A DNA stretch of 64,000 nt from Sporofaciens musculi (lineage in GTDB: Bacteria; Bacillota; Clostridia; Lachnospirales; Lachnospiraceae): assembly GCF_009830285.1 (NCBI RefSeq), contig NZ_WUQX01000001.1:434501-498500 (forward strand), given 5' to 3'. The notes under the pieces were generated by a model. It was not told where the DNA came from and made no database searches. It saw only the letters and a program-made list of their open reading frames with translations. Within the stretch, counting starts at the first letter, position 1; each line of letters opens with the position of its first letter. Below are positions 16,633 through 25,238 of this stretch, piece after piece. Position numbers and translations under genes: made by a program.

Positions 16633-16666
16633 AAGGCTGTCGTAGGGATACGGCAGCCTTATTTAC
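16633..16666 (+). terminator. hairpin terminator of the orphan transcript
   Basis: 12-bp stem AAGGCTGTCGTA / TACGGCAGCCTT (one G-T pair) with a GGGA tetraloop, followed by a weak ATTTA tail. It ends the unit that begins at 16124. Confidence 0.7.
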
Positions 16667-16780
16667 GTGAAATGAATTGTCTCATTGGACTATGTAAAGC
16701 ATATCTTAATAGTAGGCCGGCAGGTTTTTAAGAGGATACGAAAAAAACGGGTGTTTTTTGACAATTTTATTCGTATATTT

Positions 16781-16809
16781 TTGACATTGTACATGGCGTA
16801 TGTTAGAAT
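16781..16809 (+). promoter_or_regulatory. sigma-A promoter for the TPR/P-loop gene
   Basis: TTGACA, 17-nt spacer, TAGAAT, ending 57 bp before the predicted TTG start at 16867. Confidence 0.8.
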
Positions 16810-16866
16810 GATAAACGTAAAAGTGTAGAATATTGCAGTTTTAACAAATTTTTTGAGGTGAGAAGT

Positions 16867-19800
16867 TTGGATAAATATGAATATAGGGTGAAAACAGAGC
16901 AGATGCAGGAGCATATGGAGAAGAAGCAGTATAAGAAGGCGATGGAGATTGCTGATACGATTGACTGGCGCAGGGTCAAGAATGTTTCTACTCTGAATAC
17001 AGTAAGTGAAATCTATGAATATAACGGCGAATACCAGAAGAGTCGGGATATTCTATTTGTTGCGTTCGATCGGTCTCCGGGGAGCAGGAAGATTGCGTAT
17101 CGACTTGGGCTTCTGGCTCTGCGGATTGGTGATATTGAAGAAGCTGCGGATTGTTATGAGGAGTTTGTGAAACTGGCTCCGAAGGATCCTAATCAGTATA
17201 TATTAAAGTACAAGATATTGAGGGCCCAAGGGGCGCCGATTGGCGATCAGATTAGTGCGTTGGAGGATTTTAAAAAGGCAGAATATATCGAAAAATGGGC
17301 GTATGAGCTGGCGCGCCTGTACCATGAGGCGGGGATGACGGCAGAGTGCCTGGAAGAATGTGACGACCTGATCCTGTGGTTCAGTGAGGGCAGGTATGTG
17401 TATCAGGCTATGGAGCTTAAGATGCAGTATAAGCCATTGACTCCACTTCAGCAGGAGAAGTTTGATTCACGCCCCGGAGCCGCAAGGAAGGCACGTCCAG
17501 TGAAGAAAAATACTTCTGCAAAGCCGCCGGTTCCGTTAGAGGAGGTAATCCGCGGGGAGGCTCCGGTTAGGAAAGAAGTACTTCGGAGAGTTACGGAGAC
17601 TGCTCTTAGGGCTGACCAGGAGGCGTTGGAGGATGAGGAAGCCCAGAAGGAGAGTATTGCAGAAGAAGATGCAGGTACAGGTCAGAATACATCTAATTTT
17701 GGGAAAACTCAGTCTATTTCTAAGGTTGTAAAGGGAGCGACGCTTCAGGAGGCCCTTGCCAATGGAATGGCGCTTGCCAATGGAATCCGTAGCGTTGAGA
17801 AGACGGTTGCAAAGGTGAAAGAGGGAATCCGCCAGGTGACCGGCCAGATACATATGGATGCGCTCGTGGAGAAACGGGGAGCTGATGCGAAAAAGGTGGA
17901 ACCGGCGCCAAAGAAGGAACCGGAGAAGGTGGAAGTAAAAGAGGAAAAGAAGGAGCCTAAGGCTGCGCCTGCGGGCGCTGTCAGAGCTTCAAGAAAGCCT
18001 GCGCCAAGACCGTTGGATAAGAAGACGGACGCACTTCGCGTAACTGGTCAGATGAGAATTGAGGAGATTCTTCAGGAATGGGAAGCAAAGCAGAAGGCCA
18101 ATGCAGAAGCTATTGAGCGTCAGAGAGAGGAAGACGATGAGAGGCTTCGCAGAGAACGGGATGAGATTGGTCTTCGCAAGGAATTGGAACGCCGTGAGGC
18201 AGAGAAAAAGGCCGCAGAAGAAAGGAAAGCGTTGGAGGCAGGCGCAACTCAGAGGATAACGCCAGAAGGTTTACAGAAGCTTGCAGAGAGGGAAGCGTTG
18301 AGAAAGGCTGCGGAGAGGAAGGCTGCAGAAGAAGCGGCTGCGAGAAAGGCCGCAAAGGAAGAAGCAGCAAGGAAAGCGGCAGAGGAAGAAGCAGCGAGAA
18401 AGGCCGCAAAGGAAGAAGCAGCAAGGAAAGCGGCAGAGGAAGAAGCAGCAAGGAAAGCGGCAGAGGAAGAAGCAGCGAGAAAGGCCGCAGAGGAAGAAGC
18501 AGCAAGAAAAGCTGCGGAGGAAGAAGCAGCGAGAAAGGCCGCAGAGGAAGAAGCGGTAAGAAAAGCGGCAGAGGAAGAAGCAGCAAGAAGAATCAAGGAA
18601 GAAGCCGCAGAAAAAGAAGCTATGGAGAAAGCCGCGGAAGAAGAAGCGGCAAGGAAAGCGGCAGAGGAAGAAGCAGCAAGAAAAGCTGCAAAGGAAAGGG
18701 CCGCGCGTGAATTTGCCAGAAGGGCGGCAGAAGTAAAGGCCGCAGAGGAAGTGGTTAGAAAAGCGGCAGAGGCGGAAGCAGCGAGAAAGGCCGCAGAGAA
18801 AGAAGCCGCTTTAAAAGTGGAAGATGAAGAAGCCGTGCGAAAGGCCGCGGAGAAGGAAGAATTAAGAAAAGCAATACAGGAAGAAGCCGCAAGGATTGCA
18901 GCAGAGGAAGAAGCAGCGAGAAAGGCCGCAAAGGAGGAAGCAGCACGGAAAGCGGAAGAAGATACAGCGAAGAAAGCTGCATTGAAAAACAAAGCTGTTA
19001 AGAAAAAAGTTAAGCAGACGACGAAGGAAAACATTGCGGCGGAGTTGCCGGAGGATAAGCCTGTGATTGAGGTAGGCGGTAAGACGCAGAGGATTCCAGA
19101 CGATATCGTTAGGCTTATGGAAGAATTAGGCGGTAATTCGGCGGAATTTGGAGATATAGATATATTTGGAGAACCAGCCGCAGATGAAAAACTTATCAGT
19201 GAAATCGTTGAGAATAGATACCAGGGACAGGATGCAGAAGGAGACTTTGATGAGGGAGATTTCGATGAGGATGATCTTGATGTAGAGGACTATGGCGAGT
19301 ACGAGCTGGAGGATGAATTAGGCGATACAGAAGATGAGTTTGAGGAGGCTTCAAAGGAGAGCGACGGAACAGACGACTTCATGGAAGATGAATTCCAGGA
19401 GAAGGGCGCGTCAGAGGATGGCTTTGAGGAAGATGGGACGATAGGAGATTTTGCCGATATTGAGGATGACTTCGGGGAGGAAGCTTCAAAGGAGAGCGAC
19501 GATACAGACGAATTTGAGGAAGAAGATTTCGACACAGAGGAGGATTTCCAGGAAGACGAATTTGAGGAAGAGGATTTTGGGGAGGAAGCTACTTTCGACG
19601 CAGAGGATGAGTTTGAGGAAGAAGACTTTGAAGAAGCGGAAGAAGATGATTTTGAGGAGGAAGACTTTGAAGATAAGGTAGAAGACTTCGAGGAGGAAGA
19701 ATACGAGGAAGAGGATTTTGAGGAGGAAGATGATTTCGCGGAAGAAGACGATTTCGAGGAGGAAGATGATTTCGAGGAAGAGGATGACTTTGAGGAAGAA

Positions 19801-20979
19801 GATTCTGAGGAAGAGGATTTTGAAGAAGAAGGTTTTGAGGAAGAAGACTTTGAGGAAGAAGAATACGAGGAAGAGGATTTTGACGATGTAGGAGATTATA
19901 TTGAGGATTCCGACGCCGATTATGGTGAAGATGATTTTGGCGAGGAGGAATTTGACGAAGACGAGTTTGAGGAGGACTCTGAGGACGATTTTGAAGAAGA
20001 AGACTTTGAGGAAGAAGATCTTGAGGAGGATGACTTCGAGGAAGACGACTTTGATAGCGGAGAATTTAATGAAGGCGACCTTGAGATTGAAGAACCGTCG
20101 GAGGAAGAAATTCAGGCCAGAATTAAGAAGTCCAAGGGCAAAGGAGTTCCCTTTGATACAGGCTTCGTCGTTACAGGCAGATATGATTTGAGCGCGACAA
20201 GTGAAATCGGACTGAAAGCCGGCCTTACAGAGGAACAGAAAAAGTTGTTCTCGTACTTTGTTCCGGTCAGGGGGATGAGTGAGCAGCTTGTAGAGGTACT
20301 TGACAATGACAGACGGGCAAGAAAAGAGGGAACCTCCAAGACGGGCAATCTGCTGGTAATCGGAAGAAAGGGTTCAGGAAAGACGGTGCTTGCGGTAGAT
20401 ATCGTAAAGGCAATTCAGAAGCAGAGGAATCTGAAGCAAGGAAAGGTTGCCATTGTAACCGGAGAATCCCTGAATAAGAAGGAGCTGACGAATATTATCC
20501 AGAAGCTTCGAGGCGGTGCAATTATTATTGAGAAGGCGGGCAAACTGAATTCCAGGACTATTAAAGAGTTGAATCACTTGATGGAGAAGAAGACAGGAGA
20601 ACTGCTTTTTGTGCTGGAGGATCAGAGAAAACCTTTAGAGCGTATTCTGACGGCGAATCCGGAGTTTAAGAAGAAGTTTACCTCAAGGCTGGAGCTTCCG
20701 GTATTCATTAATGATGAGCTGGTAACATTTGGGCAGACTTATGCCAAGGAGAATGGATATAAGCTGGATGAGATGGGAATTCTTGCATTGTACAGCAGGA
20801 TTGATGTGATGCAGAGAGAGGATCATGCAGTCTCAGTTGCAGAGGTTAAGGATATTATGGATGAGGCGATTGAGCATTCCCAGAAGGCGAATGTTAAGCA
20901 TCTGGCAAGGAGAGTATTTGGCAAAAGTACGGATGAGTCAGACAGAATCATTCTGAAAGAGGAAGATTTTAGGATATAG
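16867..20979 (+). CDS. TPR - Ala/Lys/Glu helix - acidic repeat - P-loop ATPase protein
   Basis: About 1370 residues from TTG 16867 (SD AGGTGAG); a GTG at 16858 is also open. Residues 1 to about 200 are TPR-like helical repeats ([34 protein letters not shown]). Residues about 410-710 are a long charged helix of repeated KAAEEEAAR units. Residues about 755-1080 are a very acidic tract of repeated DFEEED units. The last 280 residues are an AAA-like P-loop domain with Walker A GRKGSGKT (about residue 1165), a [10 protein letters not shown] strand in the Walker B position and LFVLEDQR. It is followed by a terminator, so it is monocistronic. Function unknown. The extended helix and acidic linker suggest a spacer joining a TPR scaffold to an ATPase. 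Confidence 0.85.
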   Translation: MDKYEYRVKTEQMQEHMEKKQYKKAMEIADTIDWRRVKNVSTLNTVSEIYEYNGEYQKSRDILFVAFDRSPGSRKIAYRLGLLALRIGDIEEAADCYEEFVKLAPKDPNQYILKYKILRAQGAPIGDQISALEDFKKAEYIEKWAYELARLYHEAGMTAECLEECDDLILWFSEGRYVYQAMELKMQYKPLTPLQQEKFDSRPGAARKARPVKKNTSAKPPVPLEEVIRGEAPVRKEVLRRVTETALRADQEALEDEEAQKESIAEEDAGTGQNTSNFGKTQSISKVVKGATLQEALANGMALANGIRSVEKTVAKVKEGIRQVTGQIHMDALVEKRGADAKKVEPAPKKEPEKVEVKEEKKEPKAAPAGAVRASRKPAPRPLDKKTDALRVTGQMRIEEILQEWEAKQKANAEAIERQREEDDERLRRERDEIGLRKELERREAEKKAAEERKALEAGATQRITPEGLQKLAEREALRKAAERKAAEEAAARKAAKEEAARKAAEEEAARKAAKEEAARKAAEEEAARKAAEEEAARKAAEEEAARKAAEEEAARKAAEEEAVRKAAEEEAARRIKEEAAEKEAMEKAAEEEAARKAAEEEAARKAAKERAAREFARRAAEVKAAEEVVRKAAEAEAARKAAEKEAALKVEDEEAVRKAAEKEELRKAIQEEAARIAAEEEAARKAAKEEAARKAEEDTAKKAALKNKAVKKKVKQTTKENIAAELPEDKPVIEVGGKTQRIPDDIVRLMEELGGNSAEFGDIDIFGEPAADEKLISEIVENRYQGQDAEGDFDEGDFDEDDLDVEDYGEYELEDELGDTEDEFEEASKESDGTDDFMEDEFQEKGASEDGFEEDGTIGDFADIEDDFGEEASKESDDTDEFEEEDFDTEEDFQEDEFEEEDFGEEATFDAEDEFEEEDFEEAEEDDFEEEDFEDKVEDFEEEEYEEEDFEEEDDFAEEDDFEEEDDFEEEDDFEEEDSEEEDFEEEGFEEEDFEEEEYEEEDFDDVGDYIEDSDADYGEDDFGEEEFDEDEFEEDSEDDFEEEDFEEEDLEEDDFEEDDFDSGEFNEGDLEIEEPSEEEIQARIKKSKGKGVPFDTGFVVTGRYDLSATSEIGLKAGLTEEQKKLFSYFVPVRGMSEQLVEVLDNDRRARKEGTSKTGNLLVIGRKGSGKTVLAVDIVKAIQKQRNLKQGKVAIVTGESLNKKELTNIIQKLRGGAIIIEKAGKLNSRTIKELNHLMEKKTGELLFVLEDQRKPLERILTANPEFKKKFTSRLELPVFINDELVTFGQTYAKENGYKLDEMGILALYSRIDVMQREDHAVSVAEVKDIMDEAIEHSQKANVKHLARRVFGKSTDESDRIILKEEDFRI
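18295..18975 (+). repeat. degenerate tandem repeat coding (R/K)KAAEEEAA
   Basis: About 20 imperfect 27-30-nt units rich in GAAGAAGCAGC and AAAGCGGCAGAGG. They encode an alternating Ala/Lys/Glu alpha helix. Repeats of this kind change length readily by slippage, so strain-to-strain length differences are likely. Confidence 0.85.
19560..20070 (+). repeat. degenerate repeat coding the acidic DFEEE tract
   Basis: Repeated GAGGAAGA(A/T)GA(T/C)TTTGAG units encode (D/E)-F-E-E-E-D blocks. The tract is intrinsically acidic and probably disordered, and it lies between the helical region and the P-loop domain. Confidence 0.85.
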
Positions 20980-20990
20980 TGTAAGAAAAA

Positions 20991-21034
20991 AAGGGTTTTG
21001 ACCGTTAAGATTGGTCAAAACCCTTTATTTTTAT
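20991..21034 (+). terminator. intrinsic terminator
   Basis: 13-bp perfect stem AAGGGTTTTGACC / GGTCAAAACCCTT with a 9-nt loop, followed by TATTTTTAT. It ends the TPR/P-loop gene. Confidence 0.9.
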
Positions 21035-21089
21035 GTCAGACTAAAGTATAATAATAGTAATATTGCAACAGAATGTGAGGGATGACTAT

Positions 21090-23000
21090 ATGGCAGTAAA
21101 AAAACCAAAACCATATGAAATCGGTGAACTGGATCAATATCTTTTTGGGCAGGGGAATCATTATGAGATTTATAAAAAACTCGGCGCCCATAAGGCAAAG
21201 AAGGGAAAGAAAGAGGGCGTATACTTTGCAGTATGGGCGCCTCATGCGCGTTCCGTATCCGTGGTTGGAGATTTTAATGAGTGGAATATGGAAGCAAATC
21301 CGATGGAGAGGGCAGAACCTCTTGGCATATACACTTGTTTTATTCCAGATGTGAAAGAGTATGACCTGTACAAGTTCTGTGTAGAGACTTATCAGGGAGA
21401 ATTTGTTTTTAAGGCAGATCCATTTGGCAATTATGCGGAGTTGAGGCCAGGGACGGCTTCCAGAGTTGCAGATCTTACAAAGATTACATGGACGGACAAT
21501 GTTTGGTTGGAGAACCGCAAGACATGGAAGCATACAGAACAGCCGATGTCTATCTATGAAGCACATATTGGTTCTTGGAAACGTCATCCGGGAAGGGAAG
21601 ACGACGGATTCTACAATTATCGAGAGTTTGCGAAGGAGTGTGTCAATTATCTCAAAGACATGGGATATACTCATGTGGAGTTGATTGGTATTGCGGAGCA
21701 TCCATTTGACGGCTCCTGGGGATATCAGGTAATTGGATATTTTGCACCGACTTCAAGATATGGTACGCCAGAGGATTTTGCTTGGATGGTTAATTATTTC
21801 CATCGGAATAAGATTGGAGTAATTCTGGATTGGGTACCAGCGCATTTCCCAAGAGATATCCATGGACTGGCGGATTTTGACGGTACACCTACTTACGAAT
21901 ATGCAGACCCCAAGAAGGGAGAGCATCCTGACTGGGGTACGAAGATATTTGATTACGGGAAAAATGAGGTGCGCAATTTCCTGATTTCTAATGCGCTGTT
22001 CTGGGTAGAGCAGTTCCATGTGGATGGACTGAGAGTAGACGCTGTGGCATCTATGCTTTATCTGGATTATGGGAAGCAGGACGGACAGTGGGTTGCAAAT
22101 AAATATGGCGGCAATAAGAATCTGGAAGCGATTGACTTTTTTAAGCACCTGAATTCTGTTGTGCTTGGAAGGAATCCGGGAGCGCTTATGATTGCCGAGG
22201 AGTCCACAGCCTGGCCGAAAGTGACCGGAAGTGTGGAAGATGACGGACTTGGATTCAGTTTAAAATGGAACATGGGCTGGATGCATGATTTTACCGAATA
22301 TATGAAGCTTGACCCTTATTTCAGAAAAGATCATCATTATCAGATGACGTTTGCAATGAGCTATGCCCACAGTGAGAATTATATTCTGGTATTGTCTCAC
22401 GATGAGGTGGTTCATCTGAAATGTTCTATGTTGAACAAGATGCCGGGCCTTGGTTTCGATAAATATGCGAATCTAAAGGTTGGATATGCGTTTATGATGG
22501 GACATGCAGGCAAGAAGCTTCTGTTCATGGGTCAGGAGTTTGCCCAGCTTCGGGAGTGGAGTGAAGAAAGAGAGCTTGACTGGTTCTTACTTGCGGAGGA
22601 TGAGCATCGCCAGGTTCAGAACTGGGTAAGGGACCTTCTGCATCTGTATAAGCGTAACAAGGCAATGTATGAGATGGATGACAGTTGGGATGGCTTCGAG
22701 TGGATTAATGCAGATGATGCCAGCAGGAGTATCTTTAGTTTCGTGAGACATTCGAGAGGAAAGAAAAAGAACCTGCTGTTTGTTTGCAACTTTACTCCTA
22801 TGGCGCGGGACGATTATCGCGTTGGTGTGCCACGTAAGAAGCAGTATAAGCTGATTATGAACAGTGATGATGAGCAATATGGTGGAAAAGGTGAAGAAAG
22901 ACCGGAGATTTATAAGGCTGTGAAGAAGGAATGCGACGGAAGGCCCTTCTCCTTCGCCTATAAACTGCCGCCCTATGGAGTTGCAATTTTTGAATTTTAG
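21090..23000 (+). CDS. glgB: 1,4-alpha-glucan branching enzyme
   Basis: About 636 residues (ATG 21090 with GAGG upstream). A GH13 enzyme that makes alpha-1,6 branches in glycogen. It has an N-terminal CBM48-like domain (YFAVWAPHARSVSVVGDFNEW) and then the catalytic barrel. The nucleophile Asp is in GLRVDAVASMLYLDY (about residue 317), the acid/base Glu in MIAEES (about 370), and the third acid in LSHDEVVH. The branching-enzyme motif GIAEHPFDGSWGYQ is present. It sits between two terminators, so it is transcribed alone, and no other glg genes are in the window. Well conserved. Confidence 0.96.
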   Translation: MAVKKPKPYEIGELDQYLFGQGNHYEIYKKLGAHKAKKGKKEGVYFAVWAPHARSVSVVGDFNEWNMEANPMERAEPLGIYTCFIPDVKEYDLYKFCVETYQGEFVFKADPFGNYAELRPGTASRVADLTKITWTDNVWLENRKTWKHTEQPMSIYEAHIGSWKRHPGREDDGFYNYREFAKECVNYLKDMGYTHVELIGIAEHPFDGSWGYQVIGYFAPTSRYGTPEDFAWMVNYFHRNKIGVILDWVPAHFPRDIHGLADFDGTPTYEYADPKKGEHPDWGTKIFDYGKNEVRNFLISNALFWVEQFHVDGLRVDAVASMLYLDYGKQDGQWVANKYGGNKNLEAIDFFKHLNSVVLGRNPGALMIAEESTAWPKVTGSVEDDGLGFSLKWNMGWMHDFTEYMKLDPYFRKDHHYQMTFAMSYAHSENYILVLSHDEVVHLKCSMLNKMPGLGFDKYANLKVGYAFMMGHAGKKLLFMGQEFAQLREWSEERELDWFLLAEDEHRQVQNWVRDLLHLYKRNKAMYEMDDSWDGFEWINADDASRSIFSFVRHSRGKKKNLLFVCNFTPMARDDYRVGVPRKKQYKLIMNSDDEQYGGKGEERPEIYKAVKKECDGRPFSFAYKLPPYGVAIFEF

Positions 23001-23002
23001 AT

Positions 23003-23061
23003 AAAAAATACCTCTTAAGCAGACAAGGTAAATACCCAAATCTACTTAAGAGGTATTTTTT
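23003..23061. terminator. bidirectional terminator between glgB and the DUF1002 gene
   Basis: A 17-bp stem with arms containing ATACCTCTTAAG and CTTAAGAGGTAT and a 25-nt loop, flanked by A-run and T-run tails on both sides. It serves the convergent genes on either side. Confidence 0.9.
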
Positions 23062-23085
23062 TACTATGCTTCCGGCTGCTGCTCT

Positions 23086-24408
23086 TTATTGAGCGCTTCC
23101 TGTATTGGCATCTGTATCAGAGCCGGCAATATCTGTACCTGAGCCGGTAGTATTGGTCGTACCTTTGTTCATTTCCGTTGAATCAGACCCAGTATTGGAG
23201 TCTACGGTTGTGCCATCATCTCCGAGCGTGGTTTCTGTCTCTGTTCCCTCAGGAGTCATACCATCATTCGTTGAATTTTCATCAAGCGCTGTATTGTCAG
23301 TTCCAGAGGTATCCTCAGAATTGTCAGCATCCTCTTGGTTTTCAACATTATCTTCGGTACCGGAATCTTCCTTGGAATCCTCAGCTTCTTTGTCGCTGCC
23401 GCCGAAGATGTTCTTGAAGAAGCCTGTCACCTTATCCCAGAAGCCGCCCTCATCCTCGCGATCATCCTCGGAAGCACTATCTTTGCCGAGAACCTCCAAT
23501 GTACTGTCAATCACAGCATTATCTCCAAGAATTTCATCCTTGGTGTCATTGATGATGCCGCCGTCACCGCCCTCTGAGCCGCCAGTAAAGAAGTTCTTCA
23601 CTGAAGTCCAAAGATTGGAGAAGAAGCCGCTGTCTTCAACTTTGCCTTCCAGGTTCTCCAGTGTCTTTTTTAGGGACTTTACGTCATAATCATACTGGGA
23701 AATGTTCTTCATCAGTGAGTTGATTTGCGACATCTGTTCTTCGGTCAAAGTAATATTGGAATTGTTCGCTGCGTCTGTAATAGCGTCCTGAATCTTATCT
23801 GTATCAGTCAGATCCTTCTCAATAACCTCTTTTTTTACCTCGTTCATCAGCTTCTCGGCATCTTCCTTGCCGATTGCGTCTGCAAGTGCGCCTGTGGTCA
23901 CAAGCTCCTCTGTGGCGGCGGACTTCTGTTCTTCGCTGAGAGTCTCTCCGCTGGCTTTCTCGTAGGCCATCATGATTCCGGTCAGCGCACCGGTTCCGGA
24001 TACCTCGAAGGGGGCGGCTGCAACTACGTTGCAGTTCTCGACTCCTGAGGTCAACAGAGTGGACGCAATCATAGAGCTTGTTACAAAAGTAAGATTCCCT
24101 ACTTTGACCTGGATTCCGCCGCTGGTGGTGGGCTCCACGTAAGAGCAGCTATATGTCTGTGTTCCAATCTGTGCCTCAGAGGCAATTCCTTCCATATATT
24201 TTCTCTCGTCAGTGTTTGTTACCTCTATGGTATTCACCGCCTCTGGTGTGGTTCCAAAGTAGTCGTACATGGATTTTCTCTGTTCATCTGTCAGGTTAGC
24301 GCCGATTGTGACAACCTTCGCTCCATCTGCATGTACTGCCATGGGAAGGCTTGTGCAGGTGAGTGCGGCTGCCATCATAATTGGTATGATTTTTTTTATA
24401 TTCTTCAT
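23086..24408 (-). CDS. secreted DUF1002-family protein
   Basis: 440 residues. The signal peptide is clear (KKIIPIMMAAALTCTSLPMAVHA, cleavage after VHA). Residues about 30-260 match the DUF1002 family (Bacillus YpuA-like), with GANLTDEQRKSMYDYFG and GIASEAQIGTQTYSCSYVEP. The C-terminal 150 residues are low-complexity Asp/Ser/Thr/Gly-rich and contain two FFxNxWxxVxxFF-like aromatic patches (FFSNLWTSVKNFF, FWDKVTGFFKNIF). It lies convergent to glgB. Role unknown; an extracellular or envelope protein. Confidence 0.85.
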   Translation of the reverse strand: MKNIKKIIPIMMAAALTCTSLPMAVHADGAKVVTIGANLTDEQRKSMYDYFGTTPEAVNTIEVTNTDERKYMEGIASEAQIGTQTYSCSYVEPTTSGGIQVKVGNLTFVTSSMIASTLLTSGVENCNVVAAAPFEVSGTGALTGIMMAYEKASGETLSEEQKSAATEELVTTGALADAIGKEDAEKLMNEVKKEVIEKDLTDTDKIQDAITDAANNSNITLTEEQMSQINSLMKNISQYDYDVKSLKKTLENLEGKVEDSGFFSNLWTSVKNFFTGGSEGGDGGIINDTKDEILGDNAVIDSTLEVLGKDSASEDDREDEGGFWDKVTGFFKNIFGGSDKEAEDSKEDSGTEDNVENQEDADNSEDTSGTDNTALDENSTNDGMTPEGTETETTLGDDGTTVDSNTGSDSTEMNKGTTNTTGSGTDIAGSDTDANTGSAQ

Positions 24409-24511
24409 ATTCTTCGGTGTTTAATCACCTATACCCCCTTTTGTCTAAGTAATCTTCTTTGAATCTCCCCTAATATAACATATTCTTCTTTATTTGCAAA
24501 TAAAATAAGCC

Positions 24512-24835
24512 TTAACTATTTCTAAAGATTTTTTGTAGACGTCGTTCAAACACGTCTTCGTCTATGATGCCCTGCATACTGCCAAGGAATTGTCCATTTC
24601 GGAAAAAGACGAAGGTTGGAACGGTATCTGCGTCGTAATCTGCCGTAAGCAGAGGGGATTCGTCAATTTCTACTTCACAGAATTTGATTCGTCCGCGGTA
24701 TTTTTTTTCTATATCTTCTACAATGGGCTTCATCATAGCGCATTTCCCGCACCATACGGCGTAGAACATAACAACGACCGGAAGTGGTCCGCGGGTTGTT
24801 TCTGTAGAGAAATTTTGGGATGTTAAATGTTGCAT
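24512..24835 (-). CDS. thioredoxin-family protein with CGKC active site
   Basis: 107 residues, one thioredoxin fold. The active site is WCGKC (about residues 29-33) instead of the usual WCGPC. The cis-proline motif VPTFVFF is present. A thiol-disulfide reductase or monothiol-exchange role is expected. A lysine for proline between the cysteines would probably shift the redox potential. It has a good SD (GGAAGG). No thioredoxin reductase is nearby. Confidence 0.9.
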   Translation of the reverse strand: MQHLTSQNFSTETTRGPLPVVVMFYAVWCGKCAMMKPIVEDIEKKYRGRIKFCEVEIDESPLLTADYDADTVPTFVFFRNGQFLGSMQGIIDEDVFERRLQKIFRNS

Positions 24836-24878
24836 AGATTATACCTTCCTTATTGTCAGATTATACCAAGCTCAGAGT

Positions 24879-25037
24879 TTAGCAGTCGGGATTAAGGGTA
24901 TGGTATACTTCAGCCATGGATTTTCTTAGGCAGAGCAGTTTCTTGTGGAGTCCTTTTCTGTGGTAGGTAAATTCACAAATTTTCTGCTGAATATTTTTCT
25001 TTCTTTTTTTTCGTCCCATACGCATGCTTCCAGACAT
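24879..25037 (-). CDS. possible small basic protein
   Basis: A frame of 52 residues from ATG 25035-25037, very Lys/Arg-rich (MRMGRKKRKKN), with a helical second half. The SD is weak (AGAAG). The frame is open further upstream, into the flagellin start region, but that part is low-complexity. It may not be a gene. Confidence 0.25.
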   Translation of the reverse strand: MSGSMRMGRKKRKKNIQQKICEFTYHRKGLHKKLLCLRKSMAEVYHTLNPDC

Positions 25038-25238
25038 AAATTCTTCTATATTATATATGCGGTAAGAGGATAATTTGTGTATAAAAAAGAAAAAAAGATA
25101 TACGGTAAAAAGATATAGGGTAGAAATCACTTTAAAATTGAATTTTTTTGTAGTATAATAATTTTTAAATAGTTCCATTAGCAGTATTTTCGTGCGGTTT
25201 CTTACAAGGATAAGGCAGGAAGGAAGGTTTAGAGCAAT

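Larger units (their letters stand above)
16159..16666 (+). other. orphan transcription unit of about 500 nt, possible ncRNA or small-peptide mRNA
   Basis: Bounded by the promoter at 16124-16152 and a terminator-like hairpin at 16633-16660. No ORF over 35 codons was found. The best candidate is 31 codons at 16226-16321 (next entry). The rest is purine-rich and AT-rich with scattered short inverted repeats. It does not match tmRNA, RNase P RNA or SRP RNA signatures that I could recognise. The opposite-strand 101-codon frame here is low-complexity and has no SD. Confidence 0.45.

Noticed and set aside
18249..19034. 261-codon minus-strand frame of Ala/Ser/Phe repeats opposite the Ala/Lys/Glu repeat.
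   Set aside because: It is a mirror of the repeated GCA/GAA/AAG codons on the plus strand, has no SD, and lies wholly inside a convincing gene.
18295..20070. CRISPR-like or tandem array in the repeat region.
   Set aside because: The repeats are in frame, degenerate, without spacers, and encode protein low-complexity segments.
23105..23689. 194-codon plus-strand frame opposite the DUF1002 gene.
   Set aside because: It mirrors the low-complexity Asp/Ser/Thr region of the secreted protein, which keeps the opposite strand open by composition.
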